Assembly (NCBI GenBank): GCA_023461275.1
Contig: JAEYMI010000048.1
Coordinates: 62,001-126,000, forward strand
Direction of reading: 5' to 3'
DNA: 64,000 bases
Source of the DNA: Actinomycetes bacterium
Lineage (GTDB): Bacteria; Actinomycetota; Actinomycetes; Mycobacteriales; Mycobacteriaceae
Positions 25,223-33,820 of the stretch are shown one piece after another (the stretch's first letter is position 1; every line of letters starts with the position of its first letter). The notes below the pieces were generated by a model, which saw only the letters and a list, made by a program, of their open reading frames with translations, did not search any database and was not told where the DNA came from. Made by a program: the position numbers and the translations under genes.

Positions 25223-26699
25223 ACGTGTAGTCGCTGAGGGGGAAGGTGTCCTGGGCGGTGACGGCCTCTTTGACCGACGTCGGCCGGAACAGCGGGGTCT
25301 CACCCTTGCCGTTGAACCAGTACGACCGCGAGTTCACACAGTTGCCGAGAGCGAAGACCGAGTCCTCGATGCGGTTGGTCATCTCGGTCAGGAACTCGTC
25401 GTTGGCCTTCTCGGTGACCTCGAAGGTGTCCGCGCCGCGCCGCTGCACCTCACCGAAGAGTCGCGCCATGTGGCGCATCTGGCACTCCACCGTGGTGAAC
25501 CATGACAGGCCGACCCACGAGTAGGGTCCCGCGGAGTTCAGGAAGTTCGGGAAGTACGGCATCGACAGACCCTCGTAGGCCTGGAACTTCGTGTCGCGCC
25601 ACCATTTGCCCAGGTTGCGTCCCTCGCGGCCGATCACCTCGATGGCCGGCAGATTCTTCTCCCAGACATCGAATCCGGTGGCCAGGATGAGCACGTCGAT
25701 GTCTGTCTTGCGTCCGTCGCGGCTGACGATGCCGTCGGTGGTGATGTGGTCGATACCCGCGGTGTCGAGCCGCACGTTCTTCTTGGTGAGCGCGCGGTAG
25801 TAGCCGTTGGACACCGTCGGGCGTTTGCAGCCGTAGTCGTAGGCGGGGGTGAGATCGGTGCGCATCTGCTTGTCGCGGACCTGAGCGAAGCGGAACAACG
25901 CGGCCAGTCGTTGCGCGGAATCGTTGAGTCGACGAAATCGCCGGTATTTCCACATGGCGATTTCCATCAGGATTTCCTGCGTGACATCGGTCAGGTATCG
26001 AACGATCCGCTGGGTGGCGGGCACCCGCGCGAAAAGGGTGCGCACCGGCGCCGGAATCGTCAGATCGAGCTTGGGCATCACCCACATCGGTGTGCGCTGA
26101 TAAACGGTCAGCTCACCGATTTCCTTGGCCAGTTCGGGAATGACCTGCACGGCGGTGGAGCCGGTACCGATCATCGCTGCGCGCTTACCGGCGAACTCGT
26201 AGTCTGCATCCCACTTGGAGGCGTGCACGATGTGACCCTCGAAGTCCTCGAGACCCGGAATGTCTGGTTTGGCCGGCTGGGAGAGGAATCCGGTCGCGCA
26301 GATGAGAAAACGCGTGGTCAGCGACCCGCCGTCACTCAGTGCGACGGTCCACGACTTCTCGTCGTCATCCCAGGTCGCGCCGTCGACGATGGTGTTGAAC
26401 CGCATGTATCGGCGAACGTCGTATTTGGCTGCCACGTCGAGCGCGTACTGCTTGAGTTCGGTGCCCGGTGCGTACAGCTTCGACCACTTGGGGTTCGGTT
26501 CGAACCAGAACGAAAACGTCGGTGATGGAACGTCGACGGCCAGTCCCGGGTACCTGTTGACGTGCCAGGTCCCGCCCAGATCGTCTTCGCGGTCCAGGAT
26601 GACGAAATTCTCGTATCCCAACCGCTTCAGCTGTATCGCCGCCCCGATTCCCCCGAAGCCGGCGCCGACGATGATGAACTCATATTCAGGCGCGCTCAT
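25215..26699 (-). CDS. flavin-containing monooxygenase, probable Baeyer-Villiger type
   Basis: A 494-residue FAD/NADPH monooxygenase. The N-terminal FIIVGAGFGGIGAAIQL binds FAD. DLGGTWHVNRYPGLAVDVPS follows, with the GTWxxxxYPG pattern of Baeyer-Villiger enzymes. FEGHIVHASKWD corresponds to the FxGxxxHxxxW-type fingerprint, and AAMIGTGSTAVQVIPEL is the NADPH Rossmann motif. It probably oxygenates a ketone or lipid. ATG 26699 is chosen because the flavin fold starts nine residues later; ATGs at 26705 and 26723 are in frame. The gene is divergent from a short-chain dehydrogenase, an arrangement resembling the mycobacterial mymA region, where the two classes are partners. No true ribosome binding site is obvious. 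Confidence 0.87.
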   Translation of the reverse strand: MSAPEYEFIIVGAGFGGIGAAIQLKRLGYENFVILDREDDLGGTWHVNRYPGLAVDVPSPTFSFWFEPNPKWSKLYAPGTELKQYALDVAAKYDVRRYMRFNTIVDGATWDDDEKSWTVALSDGGSLTTRFLICATGFLSQPAKPDIPGLEDFEGHIVHASKWDADYEFAGKRAAMIGTGSTAVQVIPELAKEIGELTVYQRTPMWVMPKLDLTIPAPVRTLFARVPATQRIVRYLTDVTQEILMEIAMWKYRRFRRLNDSAQRLAALFRFAQVRDKQMRTDLTPAYDYGCKRPTVSNGYYRALTKKNVRLDTAGIDHITTDGIVSRDGRKTDIDVLILATGFDVWEKNLPAIEVIGREGRNLGKWWRDTKFQAYEGLSMPYFPNFLNSAGPYSWVGLSWFTTVECQMRHMARLFGEVQRRGADTFEVTEKANDEFLTEMTNRIEDSVFALGNCVNSRSYWFNGKGETPLFRPTSVKEAVTAQDTFPLSDYTFS

Positions 26700-26764
26700 G
26701 GTCATTGACGGTACCGTATCCATCTTGGGTACGCTTTGGGCCTTTCGGACCCTATTGTCGGGTG

Positions 26765-27553
26765 ATGGACATCTCCAATGCTCATGTTCTGATCACCGGC
26801 GCCACCGGCGGGATCGGTGAAGTGCTCGCCTCGACTCTCGCCGCGCGCGGGGCACGTCTGATCGTCACGGGCCGCCGGCCCGACGCCGTGCAGGCCTTGG
26901 CAGATCGTTTCGGCGGCAAGGCAATCGCGGCTGACCTGACCGACCCCGAGGCGCCGGCATCGATCATCGCCGCGGCCGGCCGGGTCGACATCTTGATCGC
27001 CAATGCCGGGCTGCCGGCGTCTGGAGAACTGACGGAATACACCGTCGACGAGATCGATCGGGCTATCGATGTCAACCTGCGCGCACCCATTGTGTTATCC
27101 AAACTCGTTGCCGAGCAGATGGTTCCGCGACACAGCGGGCATATCGTGTTCATGTCGTCGTTGTCGGGCAAATCCGCGTCGACGCAAACCGCGCTGTACA
27201 ACGCCACCAAATTCGGGATCCGCGGATTCGCGCTTGCATTGCGGGAAGATCTGCGGCCCAGCGGAATCGGCGTGTCATCAGTTTTCCCGGGACCGGTTCG
27301 CGACGCGGGCATGATCGCCGACTCAAAGGTCGCCATTCCCAAAGTGGGCACCACAACCGCCGTGGGCGTCGCGGGCGCGACGGTCCGGGCGATCGAGAAG
27401 AACCGTGCCGAGGTCACCGTGGCACCACTGCCGCTGCGGCTCGCGACCCTGATCGGTTCGCTGGCGCCGGAGACCGCGGCCACCCTGTCGAGGGTGACCG
27501 GGAGCAACTCGATCATGGCCGAGATAAGTGAGGGTCAGCGCGACAAGCGCTGA
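26765..27553 (+). CDS. short-chain dehydrogenase/reductase
   Basis: A 262-residue classical SDR. It has the cofactor motif VLITGATGGIGEVLAS near residue 8, the DLTDPEAP adenine-site Asp, the IANAG motif, the catalytic Ser in FMSSLSGKSA, and YNATKFGIRGF with the Tyr and Lys of YxxxK. The cofactor fingerprint (TGRR after the second strand) favours NADP(H). The substrate is unknown. It is divergent from the monooxygenase gene across about 65 bases, so a shared control region is likely, and an alcohol-to-ketone step feeding the monooxygenase is a reasonable inference. A palindromic terminator overlaps its stop codon. Confidence 0.9.
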   Translation: MDISNAHVLITGATGGIGEVLASTLAARGARLIVTGRRPDAVQALADRFGGKAIAADLTDPEAPASIIAAAGRVDILIANAGLPASGELTEYTVDEIDRAIDVNLRAPIVLSKLVAEQMVPRHSGHIVFMSSLSGKSASTQTALYNATKFGIRGFALALREDLRPSGIGVSSVFPGPVRDAGMIADSKVAIPKVGTTTAVGVAGATVRAIEKNRAEVTVAPLPLRLATLIGSLAPETAATLSRVTGSNSIMAEISEGQRDKR

Positions 27554-27560
27554 CCCTCAC
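27528..27560. terminator. hairpin terminator overlapping the SDR stop codon
   Basis: A perfect 13-base-pair stem (GTGAGGGTCAGCG and its complement) closes on the seven-base loop CGACAAG. It covers the last codons and stop of the SDR gene and ends 16 bases from the stop of the convergent exported-protein gene, so it probably acts in both directions. No clear U-run follows. Confidence 0.75.
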
Positions 27561-27576
27561 TCCCCCGACCTCGTAC

Positions 27577-29334
27577 TCAGGCAGCAGCGCTGCCCGACGA
27601 GGAAGCCGAACCCGATCCGGTCGAACCAGAACCGGTCGAATCAGAACCGCCCGCCGACGACGTCGACGCTCCGCCGGAGTTGTCCGTCGCGGCGCCGGAG
27701 CCGCCGGAATCGGCTGCGCCGCTGTCGTTCTGAGCGGCCGACGAGCCCGTTGCACCACCGGAAGGCGACCCCTCGTCGGCCCGATGCTTACCGACGTAGC
27801 TGCTTTCGGTGCTCGTGGTGTCGACGGCACTCGGTGGTGTGCTGGGCTGACTGGTGCCGGCGCCGGCTGTCTCCGACTGGCTTGTGCCGGACGCGGCTGT
27901 GTCGGGCACGCTCGGCGTCGACGCCACCGGGACAGGTGTCTGCGTGGTGGCCGGTGCCGGATCGATGGTCGGCGATGCCGACTCGCGTGTCGACGCGGCC
28001 GGCGCCGGGTCCGACGCGGACAGCGTGGTGGGTGCGGCTTTGCTCGCGCCCACCGCAGCAGACGAACTGACGGTGATCGACTTGTTGGTACCGGTGCCGG
28101 AACCATTGAGCCCCGGCAGTGCGTTCTGGAAGGATTCCTTGATCTGCTTGGCGAGCTCGTCGGCCGATCCCCACGACGTCACACCCGCCTGGCCCAGTCC
28201 TTCGGCATTGGCGATGATGTTGTGCGCCAATAGCTTCGAGAACTCGTCCAGCTGGTCTGAGAAGGCTGCGAGATTCTGTGGGATCAGCGTGGGCAGCTGC
28301 GGGATCAATGCCACCGAGTCGCGGACCGAGGTGACGCCGTCGGTGTGGATCTGCTGCCACGCTTCCGGGGACCAGAAGTTGGTGACCTTGACGTAGTCCT
28401 CACGATCGGTCTCGTCGTAGTCGGGTCGGTTGACCACCCAATCCTTGTCGGTGAGTGCCTGACCGAGATCGAAGATCGTGTAGTAGTTGCCGAACAGTGC
28501 GAACTTCGGCAACGACCCCGGGGCACCCTTGGCTCCCACCAATTGGCAGGGCAGGCAATAGGTTCCGTCGACGAACGGGTTGAGGCCGTTGAATGCCGAC
28601 TTGGCGAAGGCGGAGTACGCGGTGGCCCATTGCTCGGCGGTGGGTCCCTGCTGCGTGCCGGTGGGATCCTGAGTGAGGGTCTGCCAGATCGCCTTGGCCG
28701 GTCCGAGCGGATCGAGGGTGACCGTCTTGCCCGACCACCACGGCTGGATCGGCACCTTGGTGCCGTCGGCGGTCTCGTAGTACTCGTTGTCGGGGTCGAT
28801 GGTGTTGCGGATCTCGGGGAAGGTGTACCCGTTGATCAACTGCCAGGTGGGAACCTGGCCGTACTGCAGGAAGTACAGCGGGTCGCTGCACGGTCCGGGG
28901 ACCCCGGTGCAGTTGGGTGTCATGGGTGCGAAGGTCGCCAGCGTGATCCAGAGCTGTTCGGACTGGGCATCGGCCACCAGCGGAATCGGCATCAGCAGCA
29001 GGCTGATCGCCTTGACCTTGTCATAGTCCTGCTGATCGAACCCGACCACGTTGGTGGGGATGTAGAGCCACCAGTTCCCGGAGTCGTCGAAGGCCTTGGT
29101 GGTCTGCTGCAACGCCTGATACTGCACCGCGGGGATGTTCGCGATGGACTGATAGATGTTGGTGGGAATGTTGGCCACCGAGTTGGCGGCCAGCTTCACC
29201 TCGAGCTGCCGGATCTGCTCGGGAGCCGGTGCGGTCGGTGCGCCGTGGCCGATGGTGCTTGCCGCGATGATTCCGGCTCCGACCAGAGCCGCCCCTGCGG
29301 CTGCCGTTGACCGATTGGCCTTGGTGCCCATCAT
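27577..29334 (-). CDS. exported Ser/Ala/Thr-rich surface protein of unknown function
   Basis: A 585-residue protein. An N-terminal signal-type segment (basic KANRS, hydrophobic residues about 11-32, then APTAPA) points to export. Residues about 45-380 are a folded region with an NIPTNIYQSIANIP segment, a WWLYIPTNVVGFD segment and two close Cys pairs (NCTGVPGPC, YCLPC) that may form disulphides. From about 420 to the end the protein is Ser/Ala/Gly/Thr/Pro-rich, as in cell-wall stalks. The N-terminal pattern reminds me of uncharacterised exported mycobacterial proteins, but this is from memory and weak. No LPxTG or lipobox is seen. It is monocistronic. Confidence 0.6.
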   Translation of the reverse strand: MMGTKANRSTAAAGAALVGAGIIAASTIGHGAPTAPAPEQIRQLEVKLAANSVANIPTNIYQSIANIPAVQYQALQQTTKAFDDSGNWWLYIPTNVVGFDQQDYDKVKAISLLLMPIPLVADAQSEQLWITLATFAPMTPNCTGVPGPCSDPLYFLQYGQVPTWQLINGYTFPEIRNTIDPDNEYYETADGTKVPIQPWWSGKTVTLDPLGPAKAIWQTLTQDPTGTQQGPTAEQWATAYSAFAKSAFNGLNPFVDGTYCLPCQLVGAKGAPGSLPKFALFGNYYTIFDLGQALTDKDWVVNRPDYDETDREDYVKVTNFWSPEAWQQIHTDGVTSVRDSVALIPQLPTLIPQNLAAFSDQLDEFSKLLAHNIIANAEGLGQAGVTSWGSADELAKQIKESFQNALPGLNGSGTGTNKSITVSSSAAVGASKAAPTTLSASDPAPAASTRESASPTIDPAPATTQTPVPVASTPSVPDTAASGTSQSETAGAGTSQPSTPPSAVDTTSTESSYVGKHRADEGSPSGGATGSSAAQNDSGAADSGGSGAATDNSGGASTSSAGGSDSTGSGSTGSGSASSSGSAAA

Positions 29335-29540
29335 TGAATGAACCCACCCCTACGTCGAGTTTCTCGGCGCCGTCCCGGGTGATCCGTGGACTTCGGATCA
29401 CGTGGTCCCGGGCGGCACCGACTGTCTCCCATACATCTGACGCGGGGTTGCAGGCGTTACATCGTCTGTTGTCGCGAATGCAGTGTGTTCACCACTGCCG
29501 AGCTGAGCTGCGGTGATAGGCGTGAACTGCGAAAACCGAC

Positions 29541-30308
29541 CTATTCCTCGGGCAGCGGAGTCAGCCAGGCACGGGATCCGTAACTGTCGAGATGTGTGAC
29601 CTCCCCCACGCTTTTGCGGGCAGAGGGGCCGTAGCGGCCGGTCGGCCATCCGACCGGCACGATGCACAGCGGGGTCACATTGAACGGCAGTCCCAGGATG
29701 CGCCGGGCCGAGGTCAGATTCCACAGCGGCATGGTCACCAGGGATGCCCCGAGTCCCATCGCGCGCGCCGACAGCAGCAGGTTCTGCACGCTCGGATAGA
29801 TGGAGCCGTAGTAGCCCGATTCAGCCGGATGCGGCATCCGGACACCGGGAAAGCGACCTTCGCGCATCCCCAGGCGCATACACGGCACGATCAGCACCGG
29901 GATCTCGTGAAAGTGATCTACCTGCCATTTGACGGCCTTCACGGTGCGGGCCGTCGAATCGTCCTGGACGACCAGTCTCTCCAATGCGAAGCGCGAGTAG
30001 GCATTCCAGGCCTGTCGATAGCGGCGGGCCAGTCGTTGTTTGACCGCGGGGTCCTTGACCACAACGAATTCCCACTGCTGACCGTTGTTGCCGGTGGGGG
30101 CGCGCTGGGCCATCTCGATGCATTTCAGCACGATCTCGTCGTCGACCGGGTCGGGCAGGACGCGACGAATCGCGCGCTGGGTCATCATCGCCTCGCGCAA
30201 CGGCATGTCGAGGCGTTCGAAGGCCTCGGCGACGCCGGGAATCGCGGCACGCGCACGTTCCTGTCGCTCTGCGGCGGTGAGTCGGGTGGAGGTCGTCGGG
30301 TCAGCCAT
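29541..30308 (-). CDS. nitroreductase family protein
   Basis: A 255-residue FMN-dependent nitroreductase-fold protein. RAIRRVLPDPVDDEIV (the RxxRxF-type FMN loop) lies near residue 44, APTGNNGQQWEFVVVKD near 70, SIYPSVQNLLLSARAMGLGASL near 170, and FNVTPLCIVPVGWPTGRYG near the C terminus. It probably reduces quinones, nitro or enone groups with NAD(P)H. Its start overlaps the upstream DUF2505 gene by eight bases. It is the last gene of a three-gene flavodoxin-DUF2505-nitroreductase operon. Confidence 0.85.
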   Translation of the reverse strand: MADPTTSTRLTAAERQERARAAIPGVAEAFERLDMPLREAMMTQRAIRRVLPDPVDDEIVLKCIEMAQRAPTGNNGQQWEFVVVKDPAVKQRLARRYRQAWNAYSRFALERLVVQDDSTARTVKAVKWQVDHFHEIPVLIVPCMRLGMREGRFPGVRMPHPAESGYYGSIYPSVQNLLLSARAMGLGASLVTMPLWNLTSARRILGLPFNVTPLCIVPVGWPTGRYGPSARKSVGEVTHLDSYGSRAWLTPLPEE

Positions 30309-30801
30309 GATCTGCGATCCACTCTGTTGTGAAGCGTTGAATATCGGGAATGTGGTGGGTGAATTCGTCGCAGACGTACTTCTCGATCCGGCCGCCCACC
30401 AGCGGGACCCGGATCTCGACGGTTCCGGTGAAGTGCAGCTGCGAACCCTTCTCGTGGCCCGCCATCACCGCCTGCCCGCGACCGGCCCCGGGCGCGCCGA
30501 TCACGTCGATGTCGAGCTCGCCATGAACCGTGCCGTCGCCCATCGGACACCACACCTCGGTGGTACGGACGGCCAGGTTGCCGGGATAGATCTTGGCCAG
30601 GAAGGCGGGCATGGTGTCGCTGCGCAGATCCTGGGTGGTGACGATGTTGATGACACCGTCGGTGACGGTCAGGACGTCCAACCTCGTGTCGGTGTTGAAC
30701 TCGACGAACCGCGCCTGCCAGTAGGCCTCCTGGGCCAGTGCCGCGCACACCTCATCGACACTGGTCGGTGAATGCACCGACACCTCGAAGCTCTTGGGCA
30801 T
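30301..30801 (-). CDS. DUF2505 family protein
   Basis: A 166-residue protein of the START/SRPBCC-like DUF2505 family typical of actinobacteria. It has an N-terminal SFEVSVHSPTSVDEVCAAL, a central beta sheet with LRSDTMPAFLAKIYPG, and a C-terminal helix (YVCDEFTHHIPDIQRFTTEWI) that would close a hydrophobic pocket. The family probably binds lipids or other hydrophobic ligands, but no function is proven. It shares one base with the upstream flavodoxin-like gene (TGATG) and overlaps the nitroreductase gene by eight, so the three proteins should be made in step. Confidence 0.82.
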   Translation of the reverse strand: MPKSFEVSVHSPTSVDEVCAALAQEAYWQARFVEFNTDTRLDVLTVTDGVINIVTTQDLRSDTMPAFLAKIYPGNLAVRTTEVWCPMGDGTVHGELDIDVIGAPGAGRGQAVMAGHEKGSQLHFTGTVEIRVPLVGGRIEKYVCDEFTHHIPDIQRFTTEWIADHG

Positions 30802-31508
30802 CAGCGCGCCTTCGCGGCCAACCGGTCGACGATCGTCGCGGCCAACGCCCGCGCTTCGTCGAGGTGGTCATCGGAGACGTTGGTCGGCGGAATCGGCACC
30901 CCGAGATAGGAGTCGCGGTACTCACCCGACCCGAGATAGCTCGTCAGTGACAGCATCGACGTCACCTCGTTGCCGGGATAGGTGGCGTGCATCTCGCCGA
31001 CGAAGTGGCCGCCCTGCCATTCGGCGAGTTTGCGGACCTCCTTGTAATTGCCGCGCCAGCTGCCCCGGCACACGGTGAACACCGCGAACGGCGTGCCGGC
31101 CAGCAACTGCCGTGCATCGTCGGACTTCAGAAACGACCGCACCGGGATACTCGCCGCACTCCACCAGGTGGGTGAACCGATCAGGACCAGGTCGTAGCCG
31201 GTATCACGGGCGTTGTCGGGGACGGTGAACGAGCCGGTGGCGCGTCGAACCTGCGCCGGAAGCACGCTGGCCATGTCCCGCCAGACGTTCTCGAGGGGGA
31301 ATTGCTTGAGCCGGGCCGAGTACTTCGGATCGGTGAACTCGATCCGGGCCTGCTCCACGGTGTATCCGTGACGCTCGAGAACCTCCCCGGCGCCTTCGAG
31401 CAGTCGTGGTGACTGCCCGGTGAAGCTGTAGTACAGCAGTAATGCGCGTGGCGACGGCGCACCATCGGGCCCGGTGTGGGTCTCGGTGTCTGCGTGCTGG
31501 TTGGTCAT
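30801..31508 (-). CDS. flavodoxin-fold NAD(P)H dehydrogenase-like protein
   Basis: A 235-residue flavodoxin-like protein. After a short disordered leader the FMN phosphate loop reads LLYYSFTGQSPRLLEG, the isoalloxazine loop LIGSPTWWSAASIPV, and the second FMN contact FTVCRGSWRGNY. These match the long-chain flavodoxin/NAD(P)H-quinone reductase-type fold. The ATG at 31508 has a perfect AAGGAGG ribosome binding site. It is the first gene of the operon with DUF2505 and the nitroreductase, pointing to a flavin-based electron chain. It lies divergently from the O-methyltransferase gene. Confidence 0.8.
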   Translation of the reverse strand: MTNQHADTETHTGPDGAPSPRALLLYYSFTGQSPRLLEGAGEVLERHGYTVEQARIEFTDPKYSARLKQFPLENVWRDMASVLPAQVRRATGSFTVPDNARDTGYDLVLIGSPTWWSAASIPVRSFLKSDDARQLLAGTPFAVFTVCRGSWRGNYKEVRKLAEWQGGHFVGEMHATYPGNEVTSMLSLTSYLGSGEYRDSYLGVPIPPTNVSDDHLDEARALAATIVDRLAAKAR

Positions 31509-31630
31509 CGCGGCCTCCTTGCTGCGTGAGTGCGTGGGTTCTGGTGGAGCCGAAGCGGTCTGGTTCGCTCGATGCGAGGTGGCGCACACCGCGATGGCGG
31601 TGACGACGTCAGCCGCCTATTGTGTTGCAG

Positions 31631-32461
31631 ATGACCGACAAGGCCACTGTTGACCTGAGCGGCGCGGCGAAGACGATGCTGACGACGCTGTATCTCAAAG
31701 CCCTCGACGCCGATTTTGAGCGCCCGGTCCTGGGGGACACATTCGCCAGGGACGCCGTTGACCGGCTCGACTACGACTGGGCAGATCTCGGGGTGACCGG
31801 CAAGTGGGCGCCGATTGTCACGGTGCGTACCGCGCAGTACGACGCGTGGGCCCGCGATTTCCTTCGTCAGCACCCCGATGCCACCGTGATCCACGTGGGT
31901 TGTGGACTCGACTGCCGGGTCTTCCGCCTCGATCCCGGGCCCCAAGTACGTTGGTACGACGTTGATTTCCCGCAGGTGATCGATCTTCGACGCCAGATTT
32001 ATCCGGGCCGCGACAACTACGAGCTGATCGCGACCTCGGCGGAGGATCCGTCGTGGCTCGACGCCATTCCGGCCGACCGTCCGACGCTGTTCATCGCCGA
32101 GGGCATCAGCATGTACCTCACCGAGTCCGACGGTCTCGCGCTGTTGCGCAAGGTCATCGACCGGTTCGGCACCGGCGAGATCCAGATCGACTTCTACAAC
32201 TGGCTGGCGATCAAGAGTCAGAAGGTTCACAAGCTCAATCGCACAACGGGATCCACGTTGTTCTGGGCGGTCAACTCCCCCGACGACGTCGTTCCCGAGG
32301 TGCCCGGTCTGTCGGTCATCGATGCGGCGAACCTCTTCAGTGCCAGCACTTTTGACCGCGCGTCCGCGCTGTTCCGGGTGGCCGGCACCCTCTCCAAGGC
32401 GGTGCCGCCGGCCCGTGAGTCGCTGCAGTACCACCGGTACTCCTTCTCCAAGCCGAGCTGA
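31631..32461 (+). CDS. class I SAM-dependent O-methyltransferase, LCMT/polyketide type
   Basis: A 276-residue methyltransferase of the leucine-carboxyl-methyltransferase-like group to which polyketide O-methyltransferases belong. The SAM loop is ATVIHVGCGLDCRVFRL near residue 87. WYDVDFPQVIDLRRQIYP, the LFIAEGISMYL motif near 152 and a C-terminal lid follow. It converges on the PapA5/Pps operon with only 31 bases between stops, so it is not co-transcribed with it. It could methylate the hydroxylated lipid made there, as Rv2952 (a different methyltransferase family) does for phthiotriol, but that is inference. The ATG at 31631 is used; GTG and TTG codons just upstream are possible. Confidence 0.8.
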   Translation: MTDKATVDLSGAAKTMLTTLYLKALDADFERPVLGDTFARDAVDRLDYDWADLGVTGKWAPIVTVRTAQYDAWARDFLRQHPDATVIHVGCGLDCRVFRLDPGPQVRWYDVDFPQVIDLRRQIYPGRDNYELIATSAEDPSWLDAIPADRPTLFIAEGISMYLTESDGLALLRKVIDRFGTGEIQIDFYNWLAIKSQKVHKLNRTTGSTLFWAVNSPDDVVPEVPGLSVIDAANLFSASTFDRASALFRVAGTLSKAVPPARESLQYHRYSFSKPS

Positions 32462-32476
32462 CCTTCCCATCCTCCC

Positions 32477-32509
32477 CCGCCGGCGTCGGCGTTCAGCTGA
32501 CGCCGGCGG
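32477..32509. terminator. hairpin between convergent methyltransferase and papA5
   Basis: An 11-base-pair GC stem (CCGCCGGCGTC and its complement) closes on an 11-base loop. It overlaps the last codons of papA5 and follows the methyltransferase stop by 16 bases. No U-run follows. It is a plausible terminator for the end of the Pps operon. Confidence 0.5.
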
Positions 32510-33755
32510 CGGCCGATGCCTCGCTCGCCAGCGAGGTCAGCAGTTCCTCGACCACTGCCACCGATTTCTCGGGTTCTGGTCCGTGCGAATGGTATTCGAC
32601 GATCATCTGACCGTTGAAGATCTTGTTGGTGTACATCTCGATGCCGCCGCCGACCTGGAAGTACACCTCGCCCTTGACCGAGATGAGTTCGACGCCCGCC
32701 GGAGTACGCATCGGGGGCACGATCCCGTTGTCGGTCATCATCACCACGTCGGGCAAACCGGGCGGGTTGCCGTCGTACTGGGGTGTGAAGTGCAGCAGCG
32801 ACTGTTGGATGACGCCCTCGGCGAGGTCGGCCTTGAAGGCCTCGGAGATATTCCGCGCCAGCTCGAGAACATCTGTCCTGCTGTCGATCTCGGCCAGGTA
32901 GGTGGCCACGCCGACCGGATTGGTCGCATCGGTGGCGCCGACCGGCGGTGAGAGGACGTAGCGCAGGTCGACCGGGTAGATGTAGGGCACCGGGATCGGC
33001 TTGCTCCCCCGCAACCGCCACTCGGCGATCAGGATGATCGCCGAGAGCAGACCGTTGAGACTGACCTTGTTGGCGCGCGCATAGTCCAGGATGGCCTTGG
33101 TGTCGGCCACCGAGAGATGGCAGTCGGCCATCGGAACCTTGGTGGGGCGCAACGGCTTCTGCGCTTGGGCCGATCGTCGTGACGGTGGCAGCTCGTAGGC
33201 GAACAGTGCCGGCATGAAGCGTTCGAGGCCGGAGCGGTTCAGCTTCTCCACGCCACGTTCGGCCAGCACGGTTTCCAGCGATGCCGGTGCCGGCTGTGTC
33301 GGAGTCGGCCGCAGCGTCCCGTTGGTCACCAGATCGGTGTAGTTGGAGAAGACCTCCTCGATGAGGCTGAATTCGTGGTGACCATCGGCGAGGGCGTGAT
33401 GGATGTACAGGGTGGTTTCGGTGGTGTCTCCCCTTAGCACCGCCCGGAGGTGGACCAACGATTGGGTCTGATCGAAGCGTGGCGGCTTGACCTCGGCGGC
33501 CGGATCCTCGGGCTCCACCACGATGATGCCCGGATGCATGAGGTCGTCGACGACGATCTCCCATCGGCCTTCGGGGTCCTGCTCCAGATGTCCGCCGAGA
33601 ACCGGATGTGTTTCCAGGAGCGCGTCGAATGCCTCGCTCAGCGCGTCGACGTCGATGGGACCGGAGACGATCGCACCGAGCCCGACGAAGTTGTGGGTCT
33701 CGGCGAACATCTCCTCGCTACGGGCGAGTTTTCTGATGCCCGACGCTGCATACAT
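32493..33755 (-). CDS. papA5: PapA5-type phthiocerol dimycocerosate acyltransferase
   Basis: A 420-residue acyltransferase of the condensation-domain superfamily, almost the same length as M. tuberculosis PapA5 (422). The catalytic motif HHALADG lies at residues 119-125. IRKLARSEEMFA at the N terminus, IDVDALSEAFDALLETHPVL, the central PYIYPVDLRYVLSPPVGAT and GVIQQSLLHF match PapA5 as I recall it. PapA5 transfers methyl-branched acyl chains to the two hydroxyls of phthiocerol. It is the last gene of the operon, 65 bases after drrC, with an AGGAGT ribosome binding site and a weak seven-base-pair hairpin in that gap. No mycocerosic acid synthase is in the window, so its acyl donor is unknown. 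Confidence 0.92.
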   Translation of the reverse strand: MYAASGIRKLARSEEMFAETHNFVGLGAIVSGPIDVDALSEAFDALLETHPVLGGHLEQDPEGRWEIVVDDLMHPGIIVVEPEDPAAEVKPPRFDQTQSLVHLRAVLRGDTTETTLYIHHALADGHHEFSLIEEVFSNYTDLVTNGTLRPTPTQPAPASLETVLAERGVEKLNRSGLERFMPALFAYELPPSRRSAQAQKPLRPTKVPMADCHLSVADTKAILDYARANKVSLNGLLSAIILIAEWRLRGSKPIPVPYIYPVDLRYVLSPPVGATDATNPVGVATYLAEIDSRTDVLELARNISEAFKADLAEGVIQQSLLHFTPQYDGNPPGLPDVVMMTDNGIVPPMRTPAGVELISVKGEVYFQVGGGIEMYTNKIFNGQMIVEYHSHGPEPEKSVAVVEELLTSLASEASAAAGVS

Positions 33756-33820
33756 TGCACACTCCTGATTTCGATCTCTTGTTCACACCCGGCGCGACGA
33801 TGGACGACCTGCGTCGCGTC

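Noticed and set aside
33793..33818. A seven-base-pair hairpin between drrC and papA5 as a terminator
   Set aside because: The stem is short, the loop is 12 bases and no U-run follows; it may be an attenuator at most and is only noted with papA5.
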